The notes: generated from the letters alone by a model not told the origin. Positions 34,787 through 43,355 are shown, counted from the stretch's first letter. The stretch: 47,752 nucleotides of DNA from a bacterium (GCA_022616075.1 JAKEFK010000274.1:1-47752), one strand, 5' to 3'. Made by a program: numbers and translations.

Positions 34787-36286
34787 ATGACTGACAACAT
34801 CGACATTCGACTTAGCGAAAGCTCGCCGGTAGAGGAACGTTGTGATGCATTAGTACTCTTTGTTTCGGAGAAGGGTAACCCACTGGAATCGTTTCGGGCA
34901 GTAGACAAAAAGCTAAAAAACAAACTTTCCAATCTTCTCAAGGAAGAGCATTTTCAGCCGAGACCGGGAGAAAGCCTGGTCTATCATACAAACGGAGCGA
35001 TGAATGCTCAGCGCATCATCGTGACAGGAACTGGAAATCCTGAAAAATGGAACGAGGAGACGTTTCGCCGCGCTGCAGCAGCAGCAACTCTTGCGGCACG
35101 AAATGTAGCATGCGCAAACGTTTCTTATACGATACCCGAGCAAACCAATTCCGCGCGCGAGGCGCTCGCGCAGGCCATGATAGAAGGAGCGCTTCTTGCC
35201 ATTTATCGTTTTCTAAAATTCAAGACGAAAGAGGAAGAGATCCAACCTCAGAAAAAAATTCAGAGCATCACGCTTTTAACCGAACCCAATTCGGCAGCGA
35301 AAGCCGCTTTAAAGAAGGCCCGGCTTTATGCAGACGCCACTATTTTTGCCCGGGATCTTGTGAATGAGCCGGCAAACAACTTGAATCCGGAAGTTTTGGC
35401 ACAAATCGCCGCAAAGGTCGCCGAAGAGAGCGGTCTCGATTTCAAAGTTTATGAAGCGGACGAGCTTAAGAAGATGGGTGCGGGGGCTATTCTTGGTGTT
35501 GGATCTGGATCCAAAATCCCACCTCGTTTGATTTTGCTCAGCTACAAGAGCGGCAAGAAAAAAGCGAAGAAAACCGCGCTTGTCGGAAAAGGGATTACGT
35601 TTGACAGCGGTGGATTGTCGCTCAAGCCTTCCAAATCGATGGAAACAATGAAATGCGATATGGCCGGGTCCGCTGCGGTGTTATGCGCGATGCGTTCGAT
35701 GAAGCAGATTGCTCCTGAACAGGACGTGATCGGAATTCTTTGCGCTGCTGAAAATATGCCAAGCGGCTCAGCGATCCGCCCAGGAGATGTATTGCGAGCG
35801 ATGAATGGAAAATCGATTGAAATCATCAATACGGATGCAGAAGGACGGCTCGTTCTGGCGGATGGCCTTTCAGTGGCTGTCAAAGAAGGGGCAACCGAGA
35901 TCATCGATCTTGCAACGCTCACCGGCGCATGTGTAATTGGACTGGGCCCTTACGTTGCCGGCATCATGGGAAACGATCAAAATCTGATGAATCGCTTGAT
36001 CGAAGCCGGTAAAAGAACCGGCGAAAACTTCTGGCAGCTTCCGATTCTCGATGAATATGATTACATGGTGAAAAGTGATATCGCGGACATTAAGAACCTT
36101 GCTCCGAACAGCGAAGCCGGTGCGATTCAAGGGGCGCTCTTTCTTCGTGAGTTTATCGGCGATGCAAAATGGGCGCACCTCGATATCGCGGGGCCTGCCT
36201 GGTACGATAAAGACTTCTTCTACATTCCGAAATGCGGATCCGGTTTCGGTGTCCGCACATTGCTGGAATATTTCTCAACGGAATAA
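34787..36286 (+). CDS. pepA: Leucyl aminopeptidase (M17)
   Basis: 499 residues. The two-zinc site is complete: KGITFDSGGLSLKP gives Lys and Asp, MKCDMAGSAAVL a second Asp, and the M17 signature NTDAEGRLVLADGL the Asp and Glu; the Arg of the signature is the catalytic bicarbonate ligand. It trims N-terminal hydrophobic residues from peptides in the cytoplasm and forms hexamers. The frame opens at 34751, and an AAAGGAG lies between the two starts; I choose the later ATG because the family starts here. Confidence 0.93.
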   Translation: MTDNIDIRLSESSPVEERCDALVLFVSEKGNPLESFRAVDKKLKNKLSNLLKEEHFQPRPGESLVYHTNGAMNAQRIIVTGTGNPEKWNEETFRRAAAAATLAARNVACANVSYTIPEQTNSAREALAQAMIEGALLAIYRFLKFKTKEEEIQPQKKIQSITLLTEPNSAAKAALKKARLYADATIFARDLVNEPANNLNPEVLAQIAAKVAEESGLDFKVYEADELKKMGAGAILGVGSGSKIPPRLILLSYKSGKKKAKKTALVGKGITFDSGGLSLKPSKSMETMKCDMAGSAAVLCAMRSMKQIAPEQDVIGILCAAENMPSGSAIRPGDVLRAMNGKSIEIINTDAEGRLVLADGLSVAVKEGATEIIDLATLTGACVIGLGPYVAGIMGNDQNLMNRLIEAGKRTGENFWQLPILDEYDYMVKSDIADIKNLAPNSEAGAIQGALFLREFIGDAKWAHLDIAGPAWYDKDFFYIPKCGSGFGVRTLLEYFSTE

Positions 36287-36290
36287 GTTG

Positions 36291-36364
36291 AAACCACAGA
36301 TAAACACAGATGAACAGCGATAATTACAAAATGAATCTTTGTTTATCTTTGTTCATCTGTGGTT
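36291..36364. repeat. Palindromic repeat, family C copy 2
   Basis: AAACCACAGATAAACACAGA pairs with TCTTTGTTCATCTGTGGTT across an A/T-rich loop. It separates pepA from the isocitrate dehydrogenase gene, whose start follows within ten bases. Confidence 0.85.
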
Positions 36365-36374
36365 ATTATTAATC

Positions 36375-37373
36375 ATGTACACAATCACGTTGATTCCAGG
36401 TGACGGAATTGGACCGGAAATCTCCGAAGTTGTCCAGAAAATTTTAGAAGCGGCAAAAGTTTCGATTCAATGGGAAGTCTATGAAGCAGGCCAGCGGGCG
36501 CTTGTTAAATTCGGAGATGTTCTGCCGGGAGAAGTTCTGGATTCCATCATCCGGAACAAAGTCGCCCTGAAAGGACCTCTGTCGACACCGATCGGGGAAG
36601 GTTTTGCCAGCATCAATGTCACTCTTCGGCGGACGTTAAATCTTTATGCGAATACGCGTCCGATCCGGAACATTCCTGGAGTGGACGCAAAATATTCAGA
36701 TGTGGACCTTATCGTGGTTCGTGAAAATACGGAGAGCCTGTATTCGGGGATTGAACACGTCGTGGTGCCAGGTGTTGTCGAAAGTTTGAAGATTATTACG
36801 GAAGCCGCTTCCACGCGAATTGCGCGGTATGCATTCGAACTTGCTCGCCGGCAGGGCCGCAAAAAGATTACCGGCGTTCACAAAGCGAACATCATGAAAC
36901 TCTCGGATGGATTATTCCTCGACTGCATTCGAAAAGTGCGAAGAGAATATCCGGAAATTGAATACAACGAATTGATTGTCGATAATGCGGCCATGCAACT
37001 CGTTTTGAATCCACATCAATTTGATATCCTTTTAACGGAGAATCTCTACGGCGACATCATGTCCGATCTTGCTGCCGGTTTGATCGGCGGGTTGGGTCTG
37101 GCTCCCAGTGGAAATATTGGCCAGCAAGCTGCGGTTTTTGAAGCGGTTCACGGAAGCGCTCCGGATATTGCAGGCAAAAATGTAGCGAACCCCACGGCAT
37201 TGTTATTGTCCTCATTGCTGATGCTGCAGCACATCGGCGAAGTGGCTGCGGCCGAAAGAATCTTCCAAGCATTAGTAACTGTTTTATCGCAACGGCAAAT
37301 TCGAACACCCGATCTTGGCGGAACAGCAACCACTCAATCCTTTGGACAGGCCATCATCGAAGCGCTGAGGTAG
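36375..37373 (+). CDS. NAD-dependent isocitrate dehydrogenase type
   Basis: 332 residues of the isocitrate/isopropylmalate dehydrogenase family. It starts ITLIPGDGIGPEI; the substrate loop GEGFASINVTLRR fits the NAD-isocitrate dehydrogenase pattern with the Ser-x-Asn-x3-Arg site; catalytic Tyr is in ENTESLYSG, Lys in GVHKANIMK, and the metal-binding Asp in LYGDIMSDLAAG. It oxidatively decarboxylates isocitrate to 2-oxoglutarate in the TCA cycle. LeuB would have a different loop before the Ser-Asn motif, so IDH is preferred. It is four bases from nuoF; both handle NADH, so joint expression is plausible. Confidence 0.86.
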   Translation: MYTITLIPGDGIGPEISEVVQKILEAAKVSIQWEVYEAGQRALVKFGDVLPGEVLDSIIRNKVALKGPLSTPIGEGFASINVTLRRTLNLYANTRPIRNIPGVDAKYSDVDLIVVRENTESLYSGIEHVVVPGVVESLKIITEAASTRIARYAFELARRQGRKKITGVHKANIMKLSDGLFLDCIRKVRREYPEIEYNELIVDNAAMQLVLNPHQFDILLTENLYGDIMSDLAAGLIGGLGLAPSGNIGQQAAVFEAVHGSAPDIAGKNVANPTALLLSSLLMLQHIGEVAAAERIFQALVTVLSQRQIRTPDLGGTATTQSFGQAIIEALR

Positions 37374-37376
37374 AAC

Positions 37377-38666
37377 ATGTACGAGGACTACGAAAAAGTA
37401 ATGCTTCGTTTTATCGAAGATCCCGAACAAAACCGCGTTGAAGGCTATGAAAGGAATGGCGGATACAAGGCCTGGAAGAAAGTGATTCACGAAATGACGC
37501 CTGAAGAGGTGATGGAAGAAGTAAAAAAATCCGGTTTGCGGGGTAGAGGAGGCGCCGGCTTTCCGACAGGTCAAAAATGGAGTTTTGTTCCCAAAAACAC
37601 GGGCAAACCGACCTATCTTTGCTGCAATGCCGATGAAAGTGAGCCGGGCACTTTTAAGGACCGGATCCTGATTGAAAAGGATCCGCATCAAGTAATTGAA
37701 GGAATTTGCATTGCTGCCTATGCGTTGCGTTGCGAGCAAGCTTTTTTGTATGTCAGAGGAGAATTTTCCTACGGCGCAACGTTGCTGGACATCGGCATCC
37801 GGCAGGCGCGCGCCAAAAAATACCTGGGCACGAATCTTTTTGGAAAGGGTGTGAACCTGAACATCACGATGTTTCGGGGAGCGGGCGCTTACATCTGCGG
37901 AGAAGAAACGGCATTGATGGAATCATTAGAAGGGAAGCGGGGGAATCCTCGACTCAAGCCGCCTTTCCCGGCTACTGTAGGGCTCTACGGCTGTCCCACT
38001 GTTATTAATAATGTAGAAACGCTGGCAAACCTTCCGCACATTCTTCAACGCGGCGCCGATTGGTTTACTAAGATTGGCCCGAAGAATAATTACGGTCCAA
38101 AATTGTTTGCGATCAGCGGACACGTGAATCGTCCGGGTGTTTACGAATATCCGATGGGTATGTCGCTTCAAGAGATGCTGGACAAGGCGGGCGGTATCAA
38201 AGGAGGACGCAAAGTGAAGGGTGTCATTCCCGGCGGTTCCTCCGTTCCTGTTTTGCCGGCTTCCATGATGGAGACTCCGATGGATTTCGATTCCCTTGTG
38301 AAGGCGGGGAGCATGCTCGGTTCGGCTGGAATCATTGTGATGGATGAATCCGTTTGCATGGTTCGAATGGCGATGATTACCGCCCGCTTTTATGCGCATG
38401 AAACATGCGGTCAATGTTCGCAATGCCGTGAAGGGACGCACTGGTTGTACCGGATTTTGCATCGCATCGAAGAAGGGGAAGGGAGAATGCAGGATCTGGA
38501 AGTTCTACTGGATGTCTGCGAGAACATGAAAGGCCGCACCATCTGTGTGCTTTCTGACGCGGCCGCAATGCCGACGGAAGGATTCATCAAACATTTTCGC
38601 AGCGAATTCGAGCGGCACATTACTGAAAAAGGTTGTCCGCTAAAATCTCAGCCGGTACTTGTTTAA
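37377..38666 (+). CDS. nuoF: NADH-quinone oxidoreductase subunit F
   Basis: 429 residues, full length. NuoF holds FMN and the N3 [4Fe-4S] cluster, accepting electrons from NADH. FMN and NADH motifs are seen as GRGGAGFPTGQKW and AGAYICGEETALMESLEGKRG; the cluster is bound by CGQCSQCREGT plus a later Cys in the RTICVLSDAA segment. No nuoE, nuoG or other nuo gene is adjacent, so it is an orphan in this window. It may join a complex I encoded elsewhere, or a formate dehydrogenase or hydrogenase diaphorase; the pairing with isocitrate dehydrogenase is unusual. Confidence 0.93.
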   Translation: MYEDYEKVMLRFIEDPEQNRVEGYERNGGYKAWKKVIHEMTPEEVMEEVKKSGLRGRGGAGFPTGQKWSFVPKNTGKPTYLCCNADESEPGTFKDRILIEKDPHQVIEGICIAAYALRCEQAFLYVRGEFSYGATLLDIGIRQARAKKYLGTNLFGKGVNLNITMFRGAGAYICGEETALMESLEGKRGNPRLKPPFPATVGLYGCPTVINNVETLANLPHILQRGADWFTKIGPKNNYGPKLFAISGHVNRPGVYEYPMGMSLQEMLDKAGGIKGGRKVKGVIPGGSSVPVLPASMMETPMDFDSLVKAGSMLGSAGIIVMDESVCMVRMAMITARFYAHETCGQCSQCREGTHWLYRILHRIEEGEGRMQDLEVLLDVCENMKGRTICVLSDAAAMPTEGFIKHFRSEFERHITEKGCPLKSQPVLV

Positions 38667-39475
38667 GACTCAACTGTCTCAGATCGCAATAACTTTTCTA
38701 AACCGTTAATCAACGTATTTGCAAACCGCACCTTTTCCAACCAGCCCGCGTGGAGCAATGATTCCACGTCCGCGCGCATTTGCGCCGGCAGTTTATTGCA
38801 ATTGGTTTCAGCAAATTGGATTAAACGTTTTTCGCCAGGGTGCGGAACCCTGTTTACAGCGAAAAGCACATCGAAATAGCTCGCAAGCAACGACGTGATC
38901 CGGTGATGAACGGTCGTAGAATCCCGGCGATCTATCGCGCGCGCGATTTGATTCAAGTATGAGGATTGCGTGTTGCGCAGGATTGGAAAATTCCTCGCAA
39001 TAATCGCGTCCCGGAGCGGATCGGGGTAGGGTACATCGACCTTTCTTTGCAATTTTGTAAACCAGTCATTGCGGTCAAATAGATTTTTTGAGGAAAGGAC
39101 ATTGTGCCAAAAACAGGTCGAATAGCCAACGGAAGCTTCGTATCTTGCAGTATTCGCGCGAGTTGCTCTTCGATCCAGCCGATGCTACGAAACATGACGT
39201 CTACGCGGATTCCTGAAACCGAATCGATCCATTCATCTCCGGGTTTCCCAAAAACTATTTCCTACTTCAGGATGTTCTGCAAATGTTTCAGCGATGCTTT
39301 TCCGGTTCTGAAGCGTTAAATCCGCGTTCAAGTAAACGTACAGATCGATGTCAGAGGCCTCATCGCAAAGGCCGGCCGTTTGAGATCCGGCTAGAGCAAC
39401 AGCTTCTATTCGGTGTAACGCGGAAACTCAGCGACAATCCGATTGATCAAAGAACTATTTTTCACTTCACGGTCT
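38663..39475 (-). pseudogene. Nucleotidyltransferase/DUF4037-like gene with several frameshifts
   Basis: Three or four reading frames on the minus strand together make one decayed protein. In transcription order: an opening INRIVAEFPRY, then after a shift ALAGSQTAGLCDEASDID (a nucleotidyltransferase G-S and D-x-D core) to GNSFWE, a shift at an extra C near 39244, then [20 protein letters not shown], a shift in a T-run near 39113, and finally [15 protein letters not shown] running into an intact C-terminal part ([19 protein letters not shown] to the stop). This C-terminal part resembles DUF4037-type proteins. At least three independent disruptions make a sequencing error unlikely. It begins four bases inside the end of nuoF on the other strand. 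Confidence 0.7.
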
Positions 39476-39496
39476 CTATGCTGGCGTTAATGGAGC

Positions 39497-39778
39497 GCGG
39501 GCTTCCAGCCCGCTGAGCATTTTTCTTTGTCAAAACTTTCTTATCTATTGCGATCCGGCGGGCAGGATGCCCGCGGAGCCGGCTGAAAGCCGGCGGACAT
39601 TAATGCCGGCAAAATGCCGGCGCTCATCTGTTCGCTTAAGATGAGCGCCAGCCTCCAGGCTGGCATAAATGACCGCCGGCGTCCTCGCCGGCATGGTTCA
39701 TTTTAGAAATAACTTCCTCGTAAATATCGAATCAAATGTAGAAACTCCAGGGCGGGCAGGATGCCCGCGTTCTCCCAC
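39497..39778. repeat. Cluster of GC-rich palindromic repeats (GCCGGC/GCGGGC type)
   Basis: At least eight hairpin-forming units in 280 bases, such as GCGGGCTTCCAGCCCGC, GCCGGCTGAAAGCCGGC, TGCCGGCAAAATGCCGGC, GCCAGCCTCCAGGCTGGC and GCCGGCGTCCTCGCCGGC. Units differ, spacing is irregular, and no ORF is plausible. It separates the pseudogene from the ubiquitin-like locus and would be a strong barrier to transcription. Confidence 0.88.
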
Positions 39779-39782
39779 TAAC

Positions 39783-40622
39783 TCACAGTCCGACCCGCTC
39801 GCCTTCGATGTAAGCCATGGGAATCGTCAATCTAAGCTCTCCTTCCTTTTCTGAAAGCCGGTTGAGATTTTCTTCCATTCTGGTAAATACTTCCACTTGT
39901 TCCGCCGTTTCAATGACGCCTTTCCAGGCATCCAGAAAACCTAATTTGATGAAATAGTGGCGCAAAAGAGCGCTGCCATCAGCGAAGCGCATTACGGTCG
40001 ATGCCTGATGAACGGTCGTGATCCGGAACCTTGCTTTCCTAAAAAGAGTCACAACCTTTTCGATGGTTGCGCGTTTTTCAATGTGTTTTTTCAACTCAAC
40101 TACCGCCGTTTCTTTTCCAAGTTCCAGAAGGGTCGACTCAAACACATCGTAAAATTCCTGCATGTGTCCTTGCAGATTTGTCGTCAGCACGATTCCTGCG
40201 GAAGGCCTGGTTACTCGCCAGCACTCGCGCACTACAGCTTCCGGGTCATCGAAATTGTTGACTCCGAGATTGGAGACGATGAGGTCGAAATGACCATCAG
40301 GAAAGGGCAATGCTGCCGCATCTGCCAGCTTTAGCTCCACATTTTGCACATTCAGCAGCTGCGCTTTTTGTGCGGCGCGCTTCAGGGCCGTTTCCCAGGG
40401 GTCGATTCCGTAAACCTTACACGTGGAACCCAGCCGTTGCGCCAATTCAAGCAGAGGAAATCCCGTTCCACACCCAACATCGAGCACCATCATTCCTGGT
40501 TTAATCGGAACGTGTTTCAAAAGCAGCATTCCGAACATTGCCGACCAGAGGGGGAGTTCATCGTAAGCGGATACGATCTCCGGGTCATTGAGGTCAATTG
40601 AAGAATTCAAATAGTCCGTCAT
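39783..40622 (-). CDS. SAM-dependent methyltransferase downstream of the JAB gene
   Basis: 279 residues, class I methyltransferase. Motif I is VLDVGCGTGFPLLEL near residue 50, followed by GIDPWETALKRA, DAAALPFPDGHFDLIVSNLG (motif II/III region) and a C-terminal substrate domain with no obvious family. It lies 45 bases after the JAB gene on the same strand and may be the last gene of the ubiquitin-like operon or a neighbour with its own start. Substrate unknown: small molecules, proteins or lipids are all possible. Confidence 0.82.
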   Translation of the reverse strand: MTDYLNSSIDLNDPEIVSAYDELPLWSAMFGMLLLKHVPIKPGMMVLDVGCGTGFPLLELAQRLGSTCKVYGIDPWETALKRAAQKAQLLNVQNVELKLADAAALPFPDGHFDLIVSNLGVNNFDDPEAVVRECWRVTRPSAGIVLTTNLQGHMQEFYDVFESTLLELGKETAVVELKKHIEKRATIEKVVTLFRKARFRITTVHQASTVMRFADGSALLRHYFIKLGFLDAWKGVIETAEQVEVFTRMEENLNRLSEKEGELRLTIPMAYIEGERVGL

Positions 40623-40667
40623 TTCTGTATGGAATCATCGCAGAGATGCGACCGGTCGTTCCCCCTT

Positions 40668-41198
40668 CTATGGTGTAAATAACGGGACGCGGACGCGCGC
40701 ATGATCAGCGTCCCAAACAAACACCCCCAGATCAACATCCTGTTTGGTCGGATCAATGACCATCGCAATATGAAAAGGGTCATTAAAATAATTCTGATCG
40801 ATGAACTGATCTGCTGAAGACAAAAACACGCCGTATCCCGGATGCGTGTGGAACCATCCTACAATTCGCAAATCGCGAAAACGCTCCTGGACAACCTGAT
40901 GAATTTCCTGCTGTGCTTCGTTTGTAAATTCAAACGAGGCCCTGCGAGAAATCCCTTTGGTTGCGGGAACAAAATTCTTGATTTCCACAAAATTTCTTCG
41001 CGTGCCACGACCAACCCTCCCTACAAGGACTCCGCCCAGCTCATAATGTAAATCGGAAGAGGCAAACTGCAAGAGCTCTTTCATAGCTGAGGAATCCATA
41101 AAAACTGCTAATAACTTAGAAGGGTAGCGCCGGTTTACTTTGCCCGGGAGACGGCTCTTTTCGGTTTTCTTAAGAATCGGTTTGATTCGGATTTCCAC
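40668..41198 (-). CDS. JAB/MPN-domain metalloprotease of a ubiquitin-like system
   Basis: 176 residues. The JAMM zinc site is complete: Glu53 in HYELGGVLVG, then His117 and His119 in GWFHTHPG, Ser127 and Asp130 in FLSSADQF, with exact H-x-H-x7-S-x2-D spacing. An N-terminal extension of about 30 residues is basic. The fold predicts zinc-dependent cleavage of isopeptide or peptide bonds after a ubiquitin-like protein, or release of thiocarboxylate precursors as in related prokaryotic operons. The GTG start lies four bases after the E2-like stop, which supports a single transcript with the two upstream genes. Confidence 0.88.
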   Translation of the reverse strand: MEIRIKPILKKTEKSRLPGKVNRRYPSKLLAVFMDSSAMKELLQFASSDLHYELGGVLVGRVGRGTRRNFVEIKNFVPATKGISRRASFEFTNEAQQEIHQVVQERFRDLRIVGWFHTHPGYGVFLSSADQFIDQNYFNDPFHIAMVIDPTKQDVDLGVFVWDADHARVRVPLFTP

Positions 41199-41202
41199 GT
41201 TG

Positions 41203-41697
41203 TTATCCCGGCGATTTCAAACGGATTACGACTCGGGCGATCTTATCCCGGATCGGCCTGGAATCAAGGGGGAAAAGATTCACGTTTCGTTTCGCCCACT
41301 CCGCAGCTTTGGTATCCAGGGGCGATTGCAGATTGAACTTTGTATATCGCGCCATATCCGCCAGCTCCGATACAAATTCAGCAAGCGACCAGCTGGGCGC
41401 CCACTGTCCACTATGACATACCGCCTGTAGTTTAATGTTCGGATGAAAAATCGGAGTCAACCAGGTGACGTCCGGAGGTTGCGATGGATATTGCGCTCCC
41501 AAAACGATCTGGCAGCGATGCTCTTGAATGAAAACAGGTTTTGTGGATTCATCCAGCCTCATTCCAGCGCAATGAAAGACCAGATGGTACCTGCTTGGTG
41601 GATTGCCTGATGTTTGAAAATCGATGATGGATGATTCTGACTTGAGCCGGAGCATTTCCTCATAGTCATTTTTCATTCGAATTTCTTTGCGATTCAT
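41203..41697 (-). CDS. E2-like (UBC-fold) ubiquitin-conjugating enzyme homologue
   Basis: 164 residues. The core keeps eukaryote-like E2 landmarks: YPSQPPDVTWLTP (residues 70-82), HPN at 85-87, Cys94 as the probable active-site thiol, Trp99 followed by AP, then the helix SLAEFVSEL. The HPN-to-Cys gap is one residue shorter than usual and the Cys-to-Trp gap three shorter, so the active-site loop is compact. It should accept a ubiquitin-like protein as thioester, normally from an E1. I start at ATG 41697, just beyond a short direct-repeat spacer; MKNDYEEML (41676) is also possible. No E1 is visible nearby. Confidence 0.85.
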   Translation of the reverse strand: MNRKEIRMKNDYEEMLRLKSESSIIDFQTSGNPPSRYHLVFHCAGMRLDESTKPVFIQEHRCQIVLGAQYPSQPPDVTWLTPIFHPNIKLQAVCHSGQWAPSWSLAEFVSELADMARYTKFNLQSPLDTKAAEWAKRNVNLFPLDSRPIRDKIARVVIRLKSPG

Positions 41698-41728
41698 ACT
41701 CAGCACTCATCACTCATTACTCAGCACT
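41698..41728. repeat. Short repeat ACTCAGCACT at the Ubl-E2 junction
   Basis: ACTCAGCACT occurs at 41698-41707 and 41719-41728, separated by CATCACTCATT, within a run of ACTCA-type words. It holds the stop of the ubiquitin-like gene and the leader of the E2-like gene. Confidence 0.7.
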
Positions 41729-42002
41729 GAAATGAACCTGCTACGAAGGTGGAGGTCAGCAGGAGCATATCGCCATTTTTGGTGATGTATTCCGCGAGCG
41801 TATGATTCTGTTTCAATTCCTGGCTTGTACGCTTGTTGGAAAGCTGGTAGGAAATACGGTTCCCATCCGGACCCACAAGCGGTAAACCAAGTTGCTGCAC
41901 AAGTTGAGGAAGCAAGTCTTCCAGCAGGGCATTGTCCGGCAGCTCGACTTCATATTCCTGATTTGTATCTGCTCTCACGACAGTGACTGTAATTTGTGAC
42001 AT
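41721..42002 (-). CDS. YukD-like ubiquitin-fold protein
   Basis: 93 residues with a beta-grasp pattern: strand ITVTVVRADTNQEYEVELP, helix LLEDLLPQLVQQLGL, strands RISYQLSN and a closing NGDMLLLTSTFV. Length and strand-helix order match small ubiquitin-like proteins of the YukD/EsaB type. The C-terminus is AGSFQC with no Gly-Gly, and its last two codons and stop lie in a short repeat shared with the following spacer, so the natural tail may have been altered. The start follows the MacB-type permease stop by 14 bases, with AGGA overlapping that stop, so it is translated from the exporter transcript. Confidence 0.8.
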   Translation of the reverse strand: MSQITVTVVRADTNQEYEVELPDNALLEDLLPQLVQQLGLPLVGPDGNRISYQLSNKRTSQELKQNHTLAEYITKNGDMLLLTSTFVAGSFQC

Positions 42003-42016
42003 ATTACTGAATTATC

Positions 42017-43249
42017 CTACTCATAGCGGAGCGCTTCAATCGGATCAAGCCTGCTTGCTTTTTGCGCAGGATAGAATCCAAAAAAAACACCTATTAATGC
42101 TGAAAAAAAGAAAGCCATCGTTACAGCTTCCGGCTGCAAAGAAATGGGCCAGCCACCGAAGTGTGCCACAGCCTTTTGAATACCAAGTCCCAGAAAAATT
42201 CCCAGTAGGCCGCCACTTAAGGACAGAACAAGCGCTTCGATCAGGAATTGCGAGCGGATATCGACTCCTTTAGCGCCAATAGCCATTCGCACTCCGATTT
42301 CGCGGGTTCGCTCCGTTACACTGACGAGCATGATATTCATAATGCCAATTCCTCCTACGAGCAGAGAAACACCGGCAATCGACCACAAAAGTATGCTCAG
42401 CGTCTTGGATTGCATTTCTGCTTGCTGTAACATTTCGGTTTGCGAACGGATCATGAAATCGTCTTCCTGGCCTGCATCCTTATTGATTTTGTGTCGCTGC
42501 CGTAAAAGCGCGGATACTTCTTCCGCCGCGCGATCCACCAATTCATTGGATACAGCCGCTACCATGATCATTCCTATGTTTGTTCCTCTGGCTCCCATCA
42601 ATCGTTTACGAACGGTTTCATAGGGGGCTATCACAACGTCATCTTGATCCTGTCCCATCATCGAACCACCCTTCGGTTCCAATACTCCGATTACCCGGAA
42701 CGGAATGTTCTTGATCCGGACCATTTTGCCAATCGGATCCTCTCCGCGAAAAAGTTCGTTCTCTATTGTTTTACCAATGACGCAAACCTTTGCAGCCGCG
42801 CGGTTATCCGCATCGGTAAAGAAGACTCCTTTTTCCAGATTCCAAGAACGGATCAGGGGCCAATCCACTTCACCCCCTTGAATAGAAGTAGACCAGTTTT
42901 GATTTCCATAGATCACCTGTGCGACAGAACGCGTGGACATGGAAATGTAGGCACAGCTCTGACAATCGTTGCGAATCGCCTCGACATCCCCTTCGTTGAG
43001 TTTTGAATCGCTTCCCCAACCGCTTCGTGCGCCGGACGATGTTGTTGTGCCTGGAAAAATCATTAGAAAGTTTGTACCGAGGGATTTCAATTGCGATTCC
43101 ATTTGTATCCGAGCCCCTTCTCCGATTCCAATCGTCGCGATCACACAGGCTACGCCGATAATGATTCCCAGCATCGTAAGAATGGAACGCATTTTGTTGC
43201 GGCCTATCGCCCGAAATGCAACCTTTAAAATGTTCCCTGATTTCTTCAT
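42017..43249 (-). CDS. MacB-type ABC transporter permease
   Basis: 410 residues with the FtsX/MacB layout: an N-terminal helix (NKMRSILTMLGIIIGVACVIATIGIGEGA), a large periplasmic domain (~residues 45-280), and three C-terminal membrane helices with GIGIMNIMLVSVTERTREIGVRMAIGA, the family's hallmark. It ends in LDPIEALRYE, typical for the group. It couples cytoplasmic ATP hydrolysis to movement of the periplasmic domain for export of peptides, siderophores or antibiotics. A repeat separates it from the ATPase gene; it is followed after 14 bases by the ubiquitin-like gene. Confidence 0.92.
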   Translation of the reverse strand: MKKSGNILKVAFRAIGRNKMRSILTMLGIIIGVACVIATIGIGEGARIQMESQLKSLGTNFLMIFPGTTTSSGARSGWGSDSKLNEGDVEAIRNDCQSCAYISMSTRSVAQVIYGNQNWSTSIQGGEVDWPLIRSWNLEKGVFFTDADNRAAAKVCVIGKTIENELFRGEDPIGKMVRIKNIPFRVIGVLEPKGGSMMGQDQDDVVIAPYETVRKRLMGARGTNIGMIMVAAVSNELVDRAAEEVSALLRQRHKINKDAGQEDDFMIRSQTEMLQQAEMQSKTLSILLWSIAGVSLLVGGIGIMNIMLVSVTERTREIGVRMAIGAKGVDIRSQFLIEALVLSLSGGLLGIFLGLGIQKAVAHFGGWPISLQPEAVTMAFFFSALIGVFFGFYPAQKASRLDPIEALRYE

Positions 43250-43263
43250 AGTATCGTCCTTGT

Positions 43264-43349
43264 TTCCCCCTCCTTATGAAGGAGGGGGTTAAGGGGAGGT
43301 TGGAAAAAATCCAACCCCCTCTTAGTCTCCCCCTTCATAAGGGGGAGAA
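43264..43349. repeat. Palindromic repeat, family E copy 2
   Basis: TCCCCCTCCTTATGAAGGAGGGGG, GGTTGGA/TCCAACC and TCCCCCTTCATAAGGGGGA arms as in copy 1. It sits between the MacB-type ATPase and permease genes on their transcript. Confidence 0.88.
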
Positions 43350-43355
43350 AATCGA

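Noticed and set aside
36375-37373. 3-isopropylmalate dehydrogenase (LeuB) or homoisocitrate dehydrogenase
   Set aside because: The GEGFASINVTLR substrate loop with Ser-x-Asn fits the NAD-isocitrate dehydrogenase type better, and no leucine genes are near.
39497-39778. Repeats that might be a CRISPR array
   Set aside because: The units are different self-complementary hairpins with irregular spacing and no constant repeat or unique spacers; no cas gene is near.
40668-41198. JAB protein as the RadC-type or CysO-releasing (Mec+) enzyme of cysteine synthesis
   Set aside because: No cysM, cysO or radC-type partner is present; the immediate E2 and Ubl partners point to a ubiquitin-like module.
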